Assembly: GCA_009782475.1 (NCBI GenBank)
Contig: WRIZ01000006.1
Span: 30,742 to 94,741, forward strand
Source: Oscillospiraceae bacterium
GTDB taxonomy: Bacteria > Bacillota > Clostridia > Oscillospirales > UBA929
Direction of reading: 5' to 3'
Length of the DNA: 64,000 nucleotides
The notes beneath the pieces were generated by a model. The model saw only the letters and a program-made list of their open reading frames with translations. It did no database searches and was not told the origin of the DNA. Below are positions 35,458 through 43,670 of this stretch, one piece after another. Position 1 is the stretch's first letter; each line of letters begins with the position of its first letter. Made by a program: the position numbers and the translations under genes.

Positions 35458-37389
35458 TTATGCTATTTTGTAATACCCTTGCTTGTCTGTTCTTGATGTG
35501 CTGAAAATATTTCTAATCGTCTGATTTGTCCGCACCGCGCCCTTGAACGCATTGTTATCAATATTCAGTTCATTCAACATTTCAGACAACTTAAAGACTT
35601 TCCCTTTTTCTTGTTGGTCACGCCATTCTAAAATTTTCTGTGGCACCGTTTGCTCACCGTTTTTGGGCTTCCGATTTTTAACCTTTGCCTGCGCTACCGC
35701 CTGGGGCACGCCCATGTATTGAATTTCCACCCCGTATGGTTCATATCGCTTTCGTATTAGCCTGTTAAGTTTTGAAAATACATCACAATTCCAGTATGTA
35801 TGCAGTTCCACCTTTTTGGTGTTCCGATAATCTCTAATTGCCGTTCTAAAAATATTTTGCTCAAAATCAACCAGAATTGATTTGAACATAATCTCATTCA
35901 ATTCTTCCGACTCGAACAGCCCCTTAATCTGTTTCGTGAAATCCGCGATATATTGTCTGGATTTTTCTTCACCGAGATGCTTTAGCAGTTCCATCTGGAC
36001 AGGGTGCTTCGATAGCCACGTTATAAAATAATTGAAATGGTGGCTTCTATTCAAACCAACATGAGCCATATGGAGTATGCTGGCAAAGCAATTCAATCCC
36101 TTGGTGTTCCCGAAATGCATAACCTTCAAATTTCTATCTGTAAAGTGCTTTTTTGATTTCATGTAAGTGGCAACCAATACTGAATGACTATCTGGAGTTC
36201 TATCCTGCATATCTTGCTTTATAGCGTTAATGGTAAAATCCTCTTGCTGGTTACTGACGATGTGGGACTTTGAAGTATTCACATCATGCTGCCGGATTGT
36301 TAGAGGGATGCTAACATTGTATTGCGTGCAATTAATCATTTTTACATAGTCCACATCGTAATCAGGATCGGTGTCGGCACTGGCATCGAACACGAAAAAT
36401 TTCGCTTTGCCTTCCCCCAGATAAAACTTGTCTCGGTTGTCTTGGAATAACTCAAACCATGTGCCATAGTCCTGTCCTTTGCCTTTTCGCTTTGTCAGGA
36501 AGAAGCCCCCTTCCTCCATCAGTTTCTTAAAGTCTAGTAAATCCACAAAGGCCGATTGCCGTATTTTACTCAACTCATTTTTGTAGCTGTTGACTATTTC
36601 ATAAAATCTTGCATCATTTGTTGTCACGCTCTGGCTGTTGGGATCTCGCCAATAAAATATATCCTCGGATTTATCCGTTTTTTCTTTTATGAGCAATTCA
36701 TTTGCCATCTTGCTGCGAAACGAGCCGTACTCTTTCATTATCCAATCTTTGTTTTTATCATCTGACGGTATGCCCTTTTGCAAAGCCGTTGAAACATCGT
36801 TTAGATTCGACACTTCGAGGATTTTTGTGCTATAGAAATAAGGTTTTTCATCAAATATTACAATCCTTCTCGAATGTTTCGTTGATCTTTTGTTGTTTCC
36901 AATCCGATATTCAAACAACCTCGCCCGCTGATGATCTGATAGTGCAAAATAGCGCTGCGTGGATAAAAGGACGATTGGCGTATATTGGGATATCGTCAAT
37001 AGCTCACCGGCGGTCTTTGTTTCATCCTTTGATGTAATGTAGGTACAGAATGATTCATGCTGGATTTGGGAGTAATCATATTCTGTGTTCTTCGGCGCAC
37101 ATTGATATTCCTTCAACCTTTTTAGCTGATCCGTGATGATAACAAGCCCTACAGATTCTTTATAACGGTATTTGAGGTTATCATGCTTCACACAATAATT
37201 TATCATCGCTTTGATGGCTGTGCTCTTGCCAACGCCGCATCTTGCCGGGAAAACGGTTATTATCGATGTGTCTCTGTCGTTCACAAGCATTTGAAATGTG
37301 TCGTTGGCAAATTGCTTTTGTTCCGGGGCAGGATTCTTTATAAAGTTCATGTACCTCTGGATGTAGCCATCTTCCGTCAACTTCCTCAT
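35458..37389 (-). CDS. Large P-loop (SF2-like) ATPase, possible replication or helper helicase
   Basis: About 643 residues from ATG 37389; an upstream GTG at 37431 is possible. A Walker A CGVGKST (about residue 52-58) follows the strand TSIITVFPAR; later strands GLVIITDQ, TPIVLLSTQ and the Walker B-like RRIVIFDEKPY resemble DEAD-type helicases in the first RecA domain. A second domain has KFFVFDASADTDPDYD. The C-terminus reads like a winged helix (FKLSEMLNELNIDNNAFKGA VRTNQTIRNIF, split here). I do not recognise a named family. Position beside HEAT-like and HNH-like genes suggests a mobile-element replication or processing protein; that is inference. Confidence 0.6.
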   Translation of the reverse strand: MRKLTEDGYIQRYMNFIKNPAPEQKQFANDTFQMLVNDRDTSIITVFPARCGVGKSTAIKAMINYCVKHDNLKYRYKESVGLVIITDQLKRLKEYQCAPKNTEYDYSQIQHESFCTYITSKDETKTAGELLTISQYTPIVLLSTQRYFALSDHQRARLFEYRIGNNKRSTKHSRRIVIFDEKPYFYSTKILEVSNLNDVSTALQKGIPSDDKNKDWIMKEYGSFRSKMANELLIKEKTDKSEDIFYWRDPNSQSVTTNDARFYEIVNSYKNELSKIRQSAFVDLLDFKKLMEEGGFFLTKRKGKGQDYGTWFELFQDNRDKFYLGEGKAKFFVFDASADTDPDYDVDYVKMINCTQYNVSIPLTIRQHDVNTSKSHIVSNQQEDFTINAIKQDMQDRTPDSHSVLVATYMKSKKHFTDRNLKVMHFGNTKGLNCFASILHMAHVGLNRSHHFNYFITWLSKHPVQMELLKHLGEEKSRQYIADFTKQIKGLFESEELNEIMFKSILVDFEQNIFRTAIRDYRNTKKVELHTYWNCDVFSKLNRLIRKRYEPYGVEIQYMGVPQAVAQAKVKNRKPKNGEQTVPQKILEWRDQQEKGKVFKLSEMLNELNIDNNAFKGAVRTNQTIRNIFSTSRTDKQGYYKIA

Positions 37390-37427
37390 TGCGAGTCTTC
37401 CGTCATATTTCTTCGTTGCTATAATTA

Positions 37428-38018
37428 TCACCCCCTCGTACAGCTCTCGTTGAGGGTACTTGCGCCGCAGAGAGGTGTGTTAGTTCGATAGGCGGGGGGG
37501 ATTGCCGCGCCGAGTCTTCGATCAATTTTATCCAACGATCTCTTAGCCTGTTGCCTAACCCTCTTCATAGGATCTTTCACCATGCGCCTTAACGTGTACT
37601 TCGCTTCTTGTGGATCATATTTATCTCTGCCCAAGGTATACGCCGCCTGTTTTCGCACCTGTGTACTCCTGCTGTTAATGTATGGCCTCAAATCTGAGAC
37701 GCATTTGCATTTATCCATCACCTCAGTCTCTGGCTTAATTTCCTTCCTCGCGGCTTTGGCTCGTCGTCTGTCTTCGATGATATTTCTGACTTTTGGACGT
37801 GTATCGCTGCAAATCTTTCCGAAGTATTCCCGTGTCATTTTTTCAAGCTCATCGCCCTTGTATCCCTGACCCATATACATTTCCATCACTGCCTTGTAAT
37901 CATCTGGGTTATCGGCAACAAACTGTTCGATATATCTCTTTTTTGCGCAATTAGTTCCGAGTTTGCTGAATATTCGTGTTGATTTCTTAAAAACATCTTT
38001 AATTAGCCTTTGCTTCAT
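37428..38018 (-). CDS. HEAT-repeat-like basic protein
   Basis: About 196 residues from ATG 38018 (AAAGGA upstream; a GTG six codons earlier is possible). It is strongly basic. Residues about 105-170 look like two HEAT-type helical repeats: LRPYINSRSTQVRKQAAYTL and LRRMVKDPMKRVRQQAKRSL. HEAT proteins bind proteins or DNA; several alkylation-repair and phage proteins use this fold. Its end lies beside the alternative GTG start of the ATPase, so the two are probably coexpressed. Confidence 0.6.
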   Translation of the reverse strand: MKQRLIKDVFKKSTRIFSKLGTNCAKKRYIEQFVADNPDDYKAVMEMYMGQGYKGDELEKMTREYFGKICSDTRPKVRNIIEDRRRAKAARKEIKPETEVMDKCKCVSDLRPYINSRSTQVRKQAAYTLGRDKYDPQEAKYTLRRMVKDPMKRVRQQAKRSLDKIDRRLGAAIPPAYRTNTPLCGASTLNESCTRG

Positions 38019-38238
38019 TAAGTAAATTCCTTTCACCTCTTAAAAATTTTTCGACCTCATCAATCGAAAGATTGAAATTGCTTCCAGTGACAACAAAGCC
38101 GCTATGTGCATCAAGGATGAGATAACCCCGTTGGTTGGTTAAGTCCCATGTGCGAGCTTTAGATTTTCTCAACATAAACTCCTGTCGGCTCGACATCCTT
38201 CTCAGTCGATTTTCCCTCATTTTTTCTGTGCTATTCAT
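37999..38238 (-). CDS. Hypothetical protein, 79 aa
   Basis: ATG 38238 has a textbook AAGGAGG site. The protein is basic at the N-terminus (MNSTEKMRENRLRRMSSRQE) and ends with NLSIDEVEKFLRGERNLLNE. No family is recognised. It overlaps the HEAT-like gene by 20 bases, making a three-gene leftward unit with that gene and the ATPase. Confidence 0.65.
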   Translation of the reverse strand: MNSTEKMRENRLRRMSSRQEFMLRKSKARTWDLTNQRGYLILDAHSGFVVTGSNFNLSIDEVEKFLRGERNLLNEAKAN

Positions 38239-38593
38239 TGATATGCCTCCTTATAAATAAATGTGGTTGCTGCTGTGTGAATGCTGGCGTTCAATACTAT
38301 TAGGCATTCCCCCTTTCAAAAATTCCGTGATTACACAAGCAAAACCGATCCGCCCAGTGCTGTACCCCTCTATAATTATACTATAACACATGCGAATCGT
38401 ATTGTCAATAATTATTTTATATATTTGTTAGATTTCAGATAAAACAGATTTTTGATGCAAAGTTATATGATCCTTGTGTTACATTGCAGAGTCAGCAGGC
38501 ATGGATGGAATAAAAAAATAAAACGATCATTGACAATTGAATTTCATCTGTGCTATAATCTTCACATTCTCGAACGAAAGGGCGTGAACTAAA
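38239..38593. other. Intergenic 355 bp between divergent units
   Basis: AT-rich region separating the leftward 79-residue gene from the rightward XRE gene. It carries the consensus promoter at 38530-38559; the leftward promoter was not pinned down. Confidence 0.5.
38530..38559 (+). promoter_or_regulatory. Consensus promoter for the 38594 regulator
   Basis: TTGACA (38530-38535) and TATAAT (38554-38559), both perfect, 18-base spacer, 34 bases before the start codon. Confidence 0.8.
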
Positions 38594-39232
38594 ATGGCGA
38601 ACAATAAAATCTCATTGAACAAAGGGCTTATCAGACAGATTAAGGCTGACAGGATATCGAAAGGAGTCACTGCTGCTGAGTTGTCGGCCTATATCGGGAA
38701 GACTGCCAGCTATGTTTCGGCTTTAGAAAAAGGGCGTATCGCACGAATATTACGAGATGATCTGATAAAAATCGTCATGGCTATCCACAATTGCCCGCAC
38801 GATAAGGCAATAGAAATAATGGGCACCATGCTTTCTATGTCCGGCAATTTGAGCAATGAATCTAAAGAGACTCTTATGATTGACGAAGAAATTAAAGAGG
38901 CCAATGTTAAAAACTATAATACGGATAACGAAATGAATGAAGAGTTACTAGAAAAAATGATAGGTATTATCGGTAGCGGGCTAAGAGTGTATTACAAGGT
39001 GAATTCTGAACGTGCCATTTTAACGTATCATCGATTTATCCAGTCCATGCAACAAGATCTGGGTTTGATAATGGCAATAATAAATATCCCGTATCACAAA
39101 CTGGATTCGCTTACTCACAAGGAAAAACAAAAAGCCTTTGATGACATATCAGATGCCTTTCATAAACACTACAAGATTGCAGAAGATAGAGAAAACAATC
39201 GGCAGGACGCGGACGAATCGAACGGAAATTGA
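38594..39232 (+). CDS. XRE-family (helix-turn-helix) regulator
   Basis: A 212-residue protein. Residues about 9-62 form an HTH_3-like domain (GLIRQIKADRISKGVTAAEL, then GKTASYVSALEKGRIARI). The long C-terminal part is helical and unrecognised; it could be an oligomerisation or ligand domain. The gene stands alone with a consensus promoter and a terminator, facing away from the ATPase/HEAT unit, so it is a plausible repressor of it. Confidence 0.75.
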   Translation: MANNKISLNKGLIRQIKADRISKGVTAAELSAYIGKTASYVSALEKGRIARILRDDLIKIVMAIHNCPHDKAIEIMGTMLSMSGNLSNESKETLMIDEEIKEANVKNYNTDNEMNEELLEKMIGIIGSGLRVYYKVNSERAILTYHRFIQSMQQDLGLIMAIINIPYHKLDSLTHKEKQKAFDDISDAFHKHYKIAEDRENNRQDADESNGN

Positions 39233-39264
39233 AAGCAATAGACGAGAATTGACAAAAAACAACA

Positions 39265-39300
39265 AAGGCATCTATCCTTAATCGGATAGATGCCTTGTTT
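39265..39300. terminator. Bidirectional Rho-independent terminator
   Basis: A perfect 13-bp stem (AAGGCATCTATCC with GGATAGATGCCTT) with a six-base loop, followed by GTTTT. It serves the XRE gene and the convergent acetyltransferase gene. Confidence 0.9.
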
Positions 39301-39314
39301 TATGTTCGTTCGGT

Positions 39315-40238
39315 TCATTCGGCATTAACTGCGATCTCGTCCATCACACACAAATCATAATACCCAATTTTACGGTAAATCCCGCAAGAAATCGGATTCC
39401 CGGCGTCAGCGTACAGGAGGCAAAAGCGTTTACCTTTCTCCAATATGAGCCGGGACACTTCCCACACAAGAGAAGTCGCATAGCCTTTCCCTCGGTAGTA
39501 CGGTGGCGTATAGACATCGCTGATTATCGTGCCGTTAGGCGTGTTTCCGCTATGAATGACTTGAGAAACCGGATGATCGTCTTCCCATATGTGCTGTAAT
39601 TGATTTTCTATTCGCTGTTTATAAGTCTCATATAATAGCTGAACCCCAAGCGGTTTCTGATGACACGCTTCTAAGCAAGCCCTTCCCCAATAAGGAGCAA
39701 AGTGAAGGTCGTTTATCTGCAAAGGACGGCAATGGCCGGGAGCTTTCGGAATGTCTTTTGTCTTGTCTAATTGCATGATAATCTTTGATGTATGTTTCTT
39801 GTAATCCAATCCGTATGCCTCTGCAAACCGTTGTGCCAGCCCGCGCTCGGCAGTCAGCGATGTAAACTCATAGTTAATGTCCCTCAACTCATCGACCAAG
39901 AGCTGGAGGGCTTCGCCATTTGGTTTGTTGCCGATTTCATATATTGCCATATCATACGGAGGCATACAGGCTGCTGTTAGAACCACACTGCCATTATCGT
40001 CTTTAATAGTCGCACGAAAAGAGTCCGTATCGCCAAAGGTTAGATTGATAAAGCCAATCAAAGATTCGGATTTATCCCAGCCCTTATCATTGATATGGGT
40101 AAACAAATCATCCTTGATCTCCCATGTTTTATCCATAATATGATTGATTAGAAGCATATTTTGCGCCTCATGCTCCAAAAGAATTTCAAGAGTATCAACA
40201 GCAAAAGCATCGGTGTTTGCATATCTTTCGAAAATCAT
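39315..40238 (-). CDS. GNAT-family N-acetyltransferase
   Basis: A 307-residue protein. The C-terminal GNAT domain has a strand-turn ISDVYTPPYYRGKGYATSLV with the acetyl-CoA-binding R-G-K-G-Y-A loop, then LLYADAGNPISCGIYRKIGY, typical of motif B. The N-terminal ~150 residues form a degenerate GNAT-like or accessory domain (FINLTFGDTDSFRA). Substrate unknown. It is flanked by a terminator and the toxin module and appears to be cargo. Confidence 0.85.
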   Translation of the reverse strand: MIFERYANTDAFAVDTLEILLEHEAQNMLLINHIMDKTWEIKDDLFTHINDKGWDKSESLIGFINLTFGDTDSFRATIKDDNGSVVLTAACMPPYDMAIYEIGNKPNGEALQLLVDELRDINYEFTSLTAERGLAQRFAEAYGLDYKKHTSKIIMQLDKTKDIPKAPGHCRPLQINDLHFAPYWGRACLEACHQKPLGVQLLYETYKQRIENQLQHIWEDDHPVSQVIHSGNTPNGTIISDVYTPPYYRGKGYATSLVWEVSRLILEKGKRFCLLYADAGNPISCGIYRKIGYYDLCVMDEIAVNAE

Positions 40239-40267
40239 ATTAAACCCTCATTCAAATGTTTCAAAAC

Positions 40268-40642
40268 TCATGATGCCAGCGCACCGTATTGGCTGTCGAT
40301 GCCAAAACTGATTGATATGGCTTCGTTCACCTCTGTCATCTTTCGTCCATCCAAATCAGATACATAGTTCATCAATCTGTTCTTGTCTATGACCCGGATT
40401 TGCTCACACAGAACATTTGAAGCCCTAGGCAACCCGCTTTCGCACGAGGAGATAAGTACATGCGTGGGGAGCTTTCGTTTCGTAAGGCTCGATGTTATCG
40501 GCGCGATCAGCGTGGTCGGAGAATACCTGTTCCCGACATCGTTCTGAATGATAACCACTGGGCGCATTCCGTCCTGCTCAAAGCCCTGTCCTCCAGATAA
40601 GGCCGCATAATAGATTTCCCCTCGTTTGATTGCTCTTGCCAT
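40268..40642 (-). CDS. MazF/PemK-type endoribonuclease toxin
   Basis: A 124-residue protein from ATG 40642. It has the MazF/PemK core: RGEIYYAALSGGQGFEQDGM, RPVVIIQNDVGNRYSPTTLI, and a later RVIDKNRLMNYVSDLD. These enzymes cut mRNA at short motifs. It lies 41 bases behind a small XRE-type gene rather than a MazE-type antitoxin; the pair could be a TA module or a regulator plus toxin. The frame is open upstream but that part is the shadow of the XRE gene. Confidence 0.88.
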   Translation of the reverse strand: MARAIKRGEIYYAALSGGQGFEQDGMRPVVIIQNDVGNRYSPTTLIAPITSSLTKRKLPTHVLISSCESGLPRASNVLCEQIRVIDKNRLMNYVSDLDGRKMTEVNEAISISFGIDSQYGALAS

Positions 40643-40683
40643 ACGCCATGCTCTCCCTTCATCATTATTTTTATCAGAGCGGT

Positions 40684-40914
40684 TTAATCTACACTGGCTG
40701 GTGTCTCTTCGTCTGAAATGTGTTCCAATAGATCTCCCGGCTGACATTGTAAGAGTTCGCATACTTTGGAGATATTTTCCCAAGAGACTGCCTCTCCAGT
40801 TCGCAGTTTTTGAACCGTTGCCTCTCCGAGCAATTTGTCTTTGCGTATGCGGTATGATGAGTACCCGGCAGCTTTTAGTTTTTCCATAACATCAACCTTA
40901 TACTGTACAGGCAT
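40684..40914 (-). CDS. Small XRE-type regulator (Cro/CI-like)
   Basis: A 76-residue protein from ATG 40914, with AGGAGGG upstream. It is an HTH_26-type domain: VMEKLKAAGYSSYRIRKDKL, then GEATVQKLRTGEAVSWENI and CELLQCQPGDLLE. This is the compact lambda-Cro-like fold common beside toxins and phage genes. It is divergent from the nuclease-like gene at 41145 across three matching 19-bp operators, so it is the obvious candidate repressor of both sides. It also directly precedes the MazF gene. Confidence 0.88.
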   Translation of the reverse strand: MPVQYKVDVMEKLKAAGYSSYRIRKDKLLGEATVQKLRTGEAVSWENISKVCELLQCQPGDLLEHISDEETPASVD

Positions 40915-40979
40915 TGCGTTGCCCTCCTTCTATGATGTGGGAGGGGCAGCATTTTTCACTGCGCCTCTTCCACGATAAC

Positions 40980-41008
40980 AGCATATCACATATATACACC
41001 TCAGTCAA
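40980..41008 (-). promoter_or_regulatory. Leftward promoter for XRE-mazF
   Basis: On the minus strand TTGACT (41008-41003), a 17-base spacer and TATGCT (40985-40980). Its -35 box lies inside operator 1. Confidence 0.6.
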
Positions 41009-41083
41009 GTGTATAATATGCACAAACTTTAAGTGTATATTTTGTGGACATTGCCATATTGACATACACAAGAATCTGGTGTA
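40995..41083. promoter_or_regulatory. Three 19-bp operators TACAC-N9-GTGTA
   Basis: Operator 1 is 40995-41013 (TACACCTCAGTCAAGTGTA), operator 2 is 41019-41037 (TGCAC-N9-GTGTA) and operator 3 is 41065-41083 (TACACAAGAATCTGGTGTA). Centres are 24 and 46 bp apart. Operator 1 covers the leftward -35; operator 3 fills the spacer of the rightward promoter. This is the layout of a Cro/CI-like switch. Confidence 0.8.
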
Positions 41084-41087
41084 TATT
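41059..41087 (+). promoter_or_regulatory. Rightward promoter for the 41145 gene
   Basis: TTGACA (41059-41064), a 17-base spacer and TATATT (41082-41087), overlapping operator 3. Confidence 0.75.
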
Positions 41088-41144
41088 GTAAGCAGAACAA
41101 GGTGGCCGCCATGTTCACCCAAGTTTACAAGGAGGAAGAATATC

Positions 41145-42230
41145 ATGGATACAAAAGGTAAAATCAAGGCGTCTGACTTTGGATTCGACATTTCGATACT
41201 CCCGGAGGAACTGGTTGCCTATGCCGACAACATCAGCAAGACGAGGAAAGGTCAAATATGTAAGGAGTTCGCCTCGCCTCATGACCATGTCGCGTTATTC
41301 TACGGGTTGAGATTTCAAGAGCAACTCAGTAATACTGAGATTGCGCGGTTACTGAACAAAGGCCACAGCAGAATCAATCATGTCATGGAAATATATGGTT
41401 GGGAATTTTCTTTTGATTATAACAAGAACAAGAAGTTATATGAAGAAGAGTGTTCAAGGCTGGAGCGCCTTCGACAAGAGGGCTTCGAGCAAATCAAATC
41501 TCTTGATGTATCCCAATATCCCCAGTTGCTTGAAATCCTAAACGACCCTGCAAAGGTCAAAATGGTCAAGAAGATCGTCAAGAGCGGGACTTGTGGCCCG
41601 ACCTTTACAGACCATGAAGATTTAATAACGCAACTGTATTTCTTCTATGTAATCAGGGAAATGCCACGGAAACACCTGTTTAGGATGTTTGGTTGGTACA
41701 ATACCGCACAGGGATGGCTTAAGGCTCTTGGGCTACGGAGAAATCCAATAGACGGGGCGCGAGTGAAGAAAGATAATCGTGTGCAGGATTATGCGGCGTC
41801 CTTTATGGAAGGAAACATGACCCGACTGGAAAGCCAGCGGAAAAACGGGAATGTACTCTCCTCCAAAAACGAAAACTATTTTAGGAATTTCGTTGCTAAC
41901 GAAATCTACAATCATTTCAACAAAAATGTTTACGACATCGGGGTTTGCTGTAAAAGCGTAATGTTCAACGCGAAAGAGATTGATGTGCCTGTCTTAATTT
42001 TCAATGTCAACACTGAGCGCCTGCATCGCTTTGCTGCTGAGTACAACGGCCCCCATCATACCGAAGATGGAGACTCCGAAAAAATCCGCTATATAGAGCA
42101 ACGTGGGTGGATATATATCCCAGTAAAAGATGAGCAGGCATATTCGGAGAAGGAAACATCGCTACGCCAGAGAAGCCGCTCGTTCTGCAAGGATTTGGCC
42201 GCAAGGGTTCGGGAGTTGGAGAGCAGATAA
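41145..42230 (+). CDS. Putative nuclease with helix-turn-helix and PD-(D/E)xK-like C-terminus
   Basis: A 361-residue protein from ATG 41145, with GGAGGAAG upstream. The N-terminal half has a helical domain resembling a helix-turn-helix (NTEIARLLNKGHSRINHVME). The end carries RFAAEYNGPHHTEDGDSEKI followed by RYIEQRGWIYIPV, which resembles the E-Y/x-G-x-x-H ... GW-x-h-x-h pattern of Vsr-like/PD-(D/E)xK endonuclease folds. I do not know a named family. Tight repression by the XRE protein would fit a potentially harmful nuclease, perhaps a defence or element-processing enzyme. Confidence 0.6.
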   Translation: MDTKGKIKASDFGFDISILPEELVAYADNISKTRKGQICKEFASPHDHVALFYGLRFQEQLSNTEIARLLNKGHSRINHVMEIYGWEFSFDYNKNKKLYEEECSRLERLRQEGFEQIKSLDVSQYPQLLEILNDPAKVKMVKKIVKSGTCGPTFTDHEDLITQLYFFYVIREMPRKHLFRMFGWYNTAQGWLKALGLRRNPIDGARVKKDNRVQDYAASFMEGNMTRLESQRKNGNVLSSKNENYFRNFVANEIYNHFNKNVYDIGVCCKSVMFNAKEIDVPVLIFNVNTERLHRFAAEYNGPHHTEDGDSEKIRYIEQRGWIYIPVKDEQAYSEKETSLRQRSRSFCKDLAARVRELESR

Positions 42231-42252
42231 ACACAGAATAGAGAATTGGTAA

Positions 42253-42284
42253 AGCCCGTCAGGATTGTGGAATTCTGACGGGCT
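42253..42284. terminator. Rho-independent terminator
   Basis: A 10-bp stem, AGCCCGTCAG with CTGACGGGCT, followed by GTTTGTT; between the convergent nuclease and XRE genes. Confidence 0.85.
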
Positions 42285-42315
42285 GTTTGTTAGAGCGGTA
42301 TCTGGCCATCGAGCT

Positions 42316-42651
42316 TCAAAGAGTCTTGTACGCAATGACTTTTTTTAGCAAATCAAGGATTGCTCGCTGCTCTTTTTCGGGTTGGGCGGTCATCAGCTCA
42401 TAACATTCCCTCGCTACGACATTGGCCGTTTCGCCTTCAATGATTGCCTCGAACAGCACCTCAAATGGCAAATCCAAAGCGCGGGCCACTTTTTCAATGC
42501 TCTCCAGCGTGGCGTTTTTCTCGCCTCGCTCCAACTGGCCGATGTAGGTGGGATGCACACCGGCTCTTTCCGCCAATTCTTCTTGCTTCATCCCGGTGCG
42601 GTTCCGATATGTCCGAAGCCGCTCGCCAATGGTTTTGGCTATATCACTCAT
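42316..42651 (-). CDS. XRE-family regulator upstream of the invertase
   Basis: A 111-residue protein from ATG 42651 (GAGGTG nine bases upstream). A clear HTH_3 domain reads ERLRTYRNRTGMKQEELAER followed by AGVHPTYIGQLERGEKNATL. A short helical C-terminus has FEAIIEGETANVVAREC. It is divergent from the serine recombinase at 42890, and a palindrome sits at its own promoter, so it probably represses itself and perhaps the recombinase. Confidence 0.88.
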   Translation of the reverse strand: MSDIAKTIGERLRTYRNRTGMKQEELAERAGVHPTYIGQLERGEKNATLESIEKVARALDLPFEVLFEAIIEGETANVVARECYELMTAQPEKEQRAILDLLKKVIAYKTL

Positions 42652-42666
42652 CGTCTGCTTCACCTC

Positions 42667-42689
42667 AAGAATATACTACAAATATTCTT
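42667..42689. promoter_or_regulatory. Palindromic operator AAGAATAT-N7-ATATTCTT
   Basis: Perfect 8-bp arms, 15 bases before the XRE start and about 20 bases upstream of the -35 of the recombinase promoter. It is a likely autoregulatory site that could also influence the recombinase. Confidence 0.65.
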
Positions 42690-42708
42690 TTCGAGAATGA
42701 ACAGACTA

Positions 42709-42737
42709 TTGATATTTTATTCAATTTGATATATACT
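42709..42737 (+). promoter_or_regulatory. Promoter of the serine recombinase
   Basis: TTGATA (42709-42714), a 17-base spacer and TATACT (42732-42737). The start codon lies 153 bases downstream. Confidence 0.65.
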
Positions 42738-42889
42738 ATGGTTATGATGTTGGCCGTGGGAATGACTTTAGATTTTATTTTCCCTGTCATTGCGACTGAG
42801 AGAGGATGATGCAGGCAGAGTTTTTTACGGATACTGTGGCCGCCCTGTAGAATTAGCGACGAGCATATTTGAAGGGAGCGGTGATACCT

Positions 42890-43480
42890 ATGGCGCAAAT
42901 GTACGGCTATGTACGTGTGTCCACACGCGAACAGAACGAGGACAGGCAGCTCGTCGCTATGCAGGATTTCGGTGTGCAGGAGGACAAGATTTTTCTGGAC
43001 AAACAATCCGGGAAAGATTTTAAGCGCCCAGCATATCGGCGGCTGCTGAAAATGCTGAAGCCTGAAGACACGCTTGTTGTAAAGAGCATCGACAGGCTCG
43101 GCAGGGATTATGAGGAAATATTGGAGCAATGGCGGATCATCACAAAAGAACGTCAGGCCGCCGTCGTTGTTCTCGACATCCCCCTGCTGGACACCCGGCA
43201 AAAGGAACGCGACCTGACCGGCACACTGATTGCCGACTTAGTGCTGCAAATCCTCAGCTATGTCGCGCAGACGGAGCGTGAGTTTATCCGGCAACGGCAA
43301 GCGGAGGGTATCGCGGCGGCAAAAGCAAAAGGGGTCAGATTCGGAAGACCGCCAGCAGAACGTCCGGCGTTGTTTCAAGAAGTGCTGGAGGTATGGCATC
43401 GCAAAGAAATCTCGGCGCGGGAAGCCGCTCGGCGATTGAATGTGAGTCATACGACATTCCAAGCGTGGGCCGAGCAATAA
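42890..43480 (+). CDS. Hin/Pin-like serine recombinase (probable DNA invertase)
   Basis: A 196-residue small serine recombinase from ATG 42890 (GGAGCGGTG upstream). The catalytic start MYGYVRVSTREQNEDRQ has the active serine; VVKSIDRLGRDYEEILEQW is the conserved arginine-bearing segment; the E helix carries RQRQAEGIAAAKAKGVRFGR; and the Hin-type helix-turn-helix reads SAREAARRLNVSHTTFQAWA. Its stop lies only 16 bases before a 17-bp inverted repeat whose partner is 191 bp further, with a promoter in between. I infer that it inverts this segment; it could instead be a transposon resolvase. Confidence 0.85.
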   Translation: MAQMYGYVRVSTREQNEDRQLVAMQDFGVQEDKIFLDKQSGKDFKRPAYRRLLKMLKPEDTLVVKSIDRLGRDYEEILEQWRIITKERQAAVVVLDIPLLDTRQKERDLTGTLIADLVLQILSYVAQTEREFIRQRQAEGIAAAKAKGVRFGRPPAERPALFQEVLEVWHRKEISAREAARRLNVSHTTFQAWAEQ

Positions 43481-43496
43481 ATCTTTGGCGTAAAAT

Positions 43497-43513
43497 GTAG
43501 AGGTTTGTTGCCA
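43497..43513 (+). repeat. Left inverted repeat (IR-L)
   Basis: GTAGAGGTTTGTTGCCA, the exact reverse complement of 43671-43687; with the flanking AAA it matches 20 of 21 bases. It starts 16 bases after the recombinase stop. Confidence 0.85.
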
Positions 43514-43634
43514 CGGCATTTTCGGAGATCAAGTACATCTTACACTGCGGCCATAGTATCCGTTGCCTACCTTCACGCAACGCAATGCTCCTTGGAAATA
43601 AAGGCTTTTTAATTGCCTAAAACATCCCAAGGTT

Positions 43635-43663
43635 ATTTTACAGCAAAGCTAAATCCGTGTCAA
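43635..43663 (-). promoter_or_regulatory. Leftward sigma-70 promoter inside the inverted-repeat segment
   Basis: On the minus strand TTGACA (43663-43658, perfect), a 17-base spacer, and TAAAAT (43640-43635, five of six). It currently points into the 3' end of the recombinase gene and serves no gene in that direction. Confidence 0.75.
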
Positions 43664-43670
43664 CCGCTGC

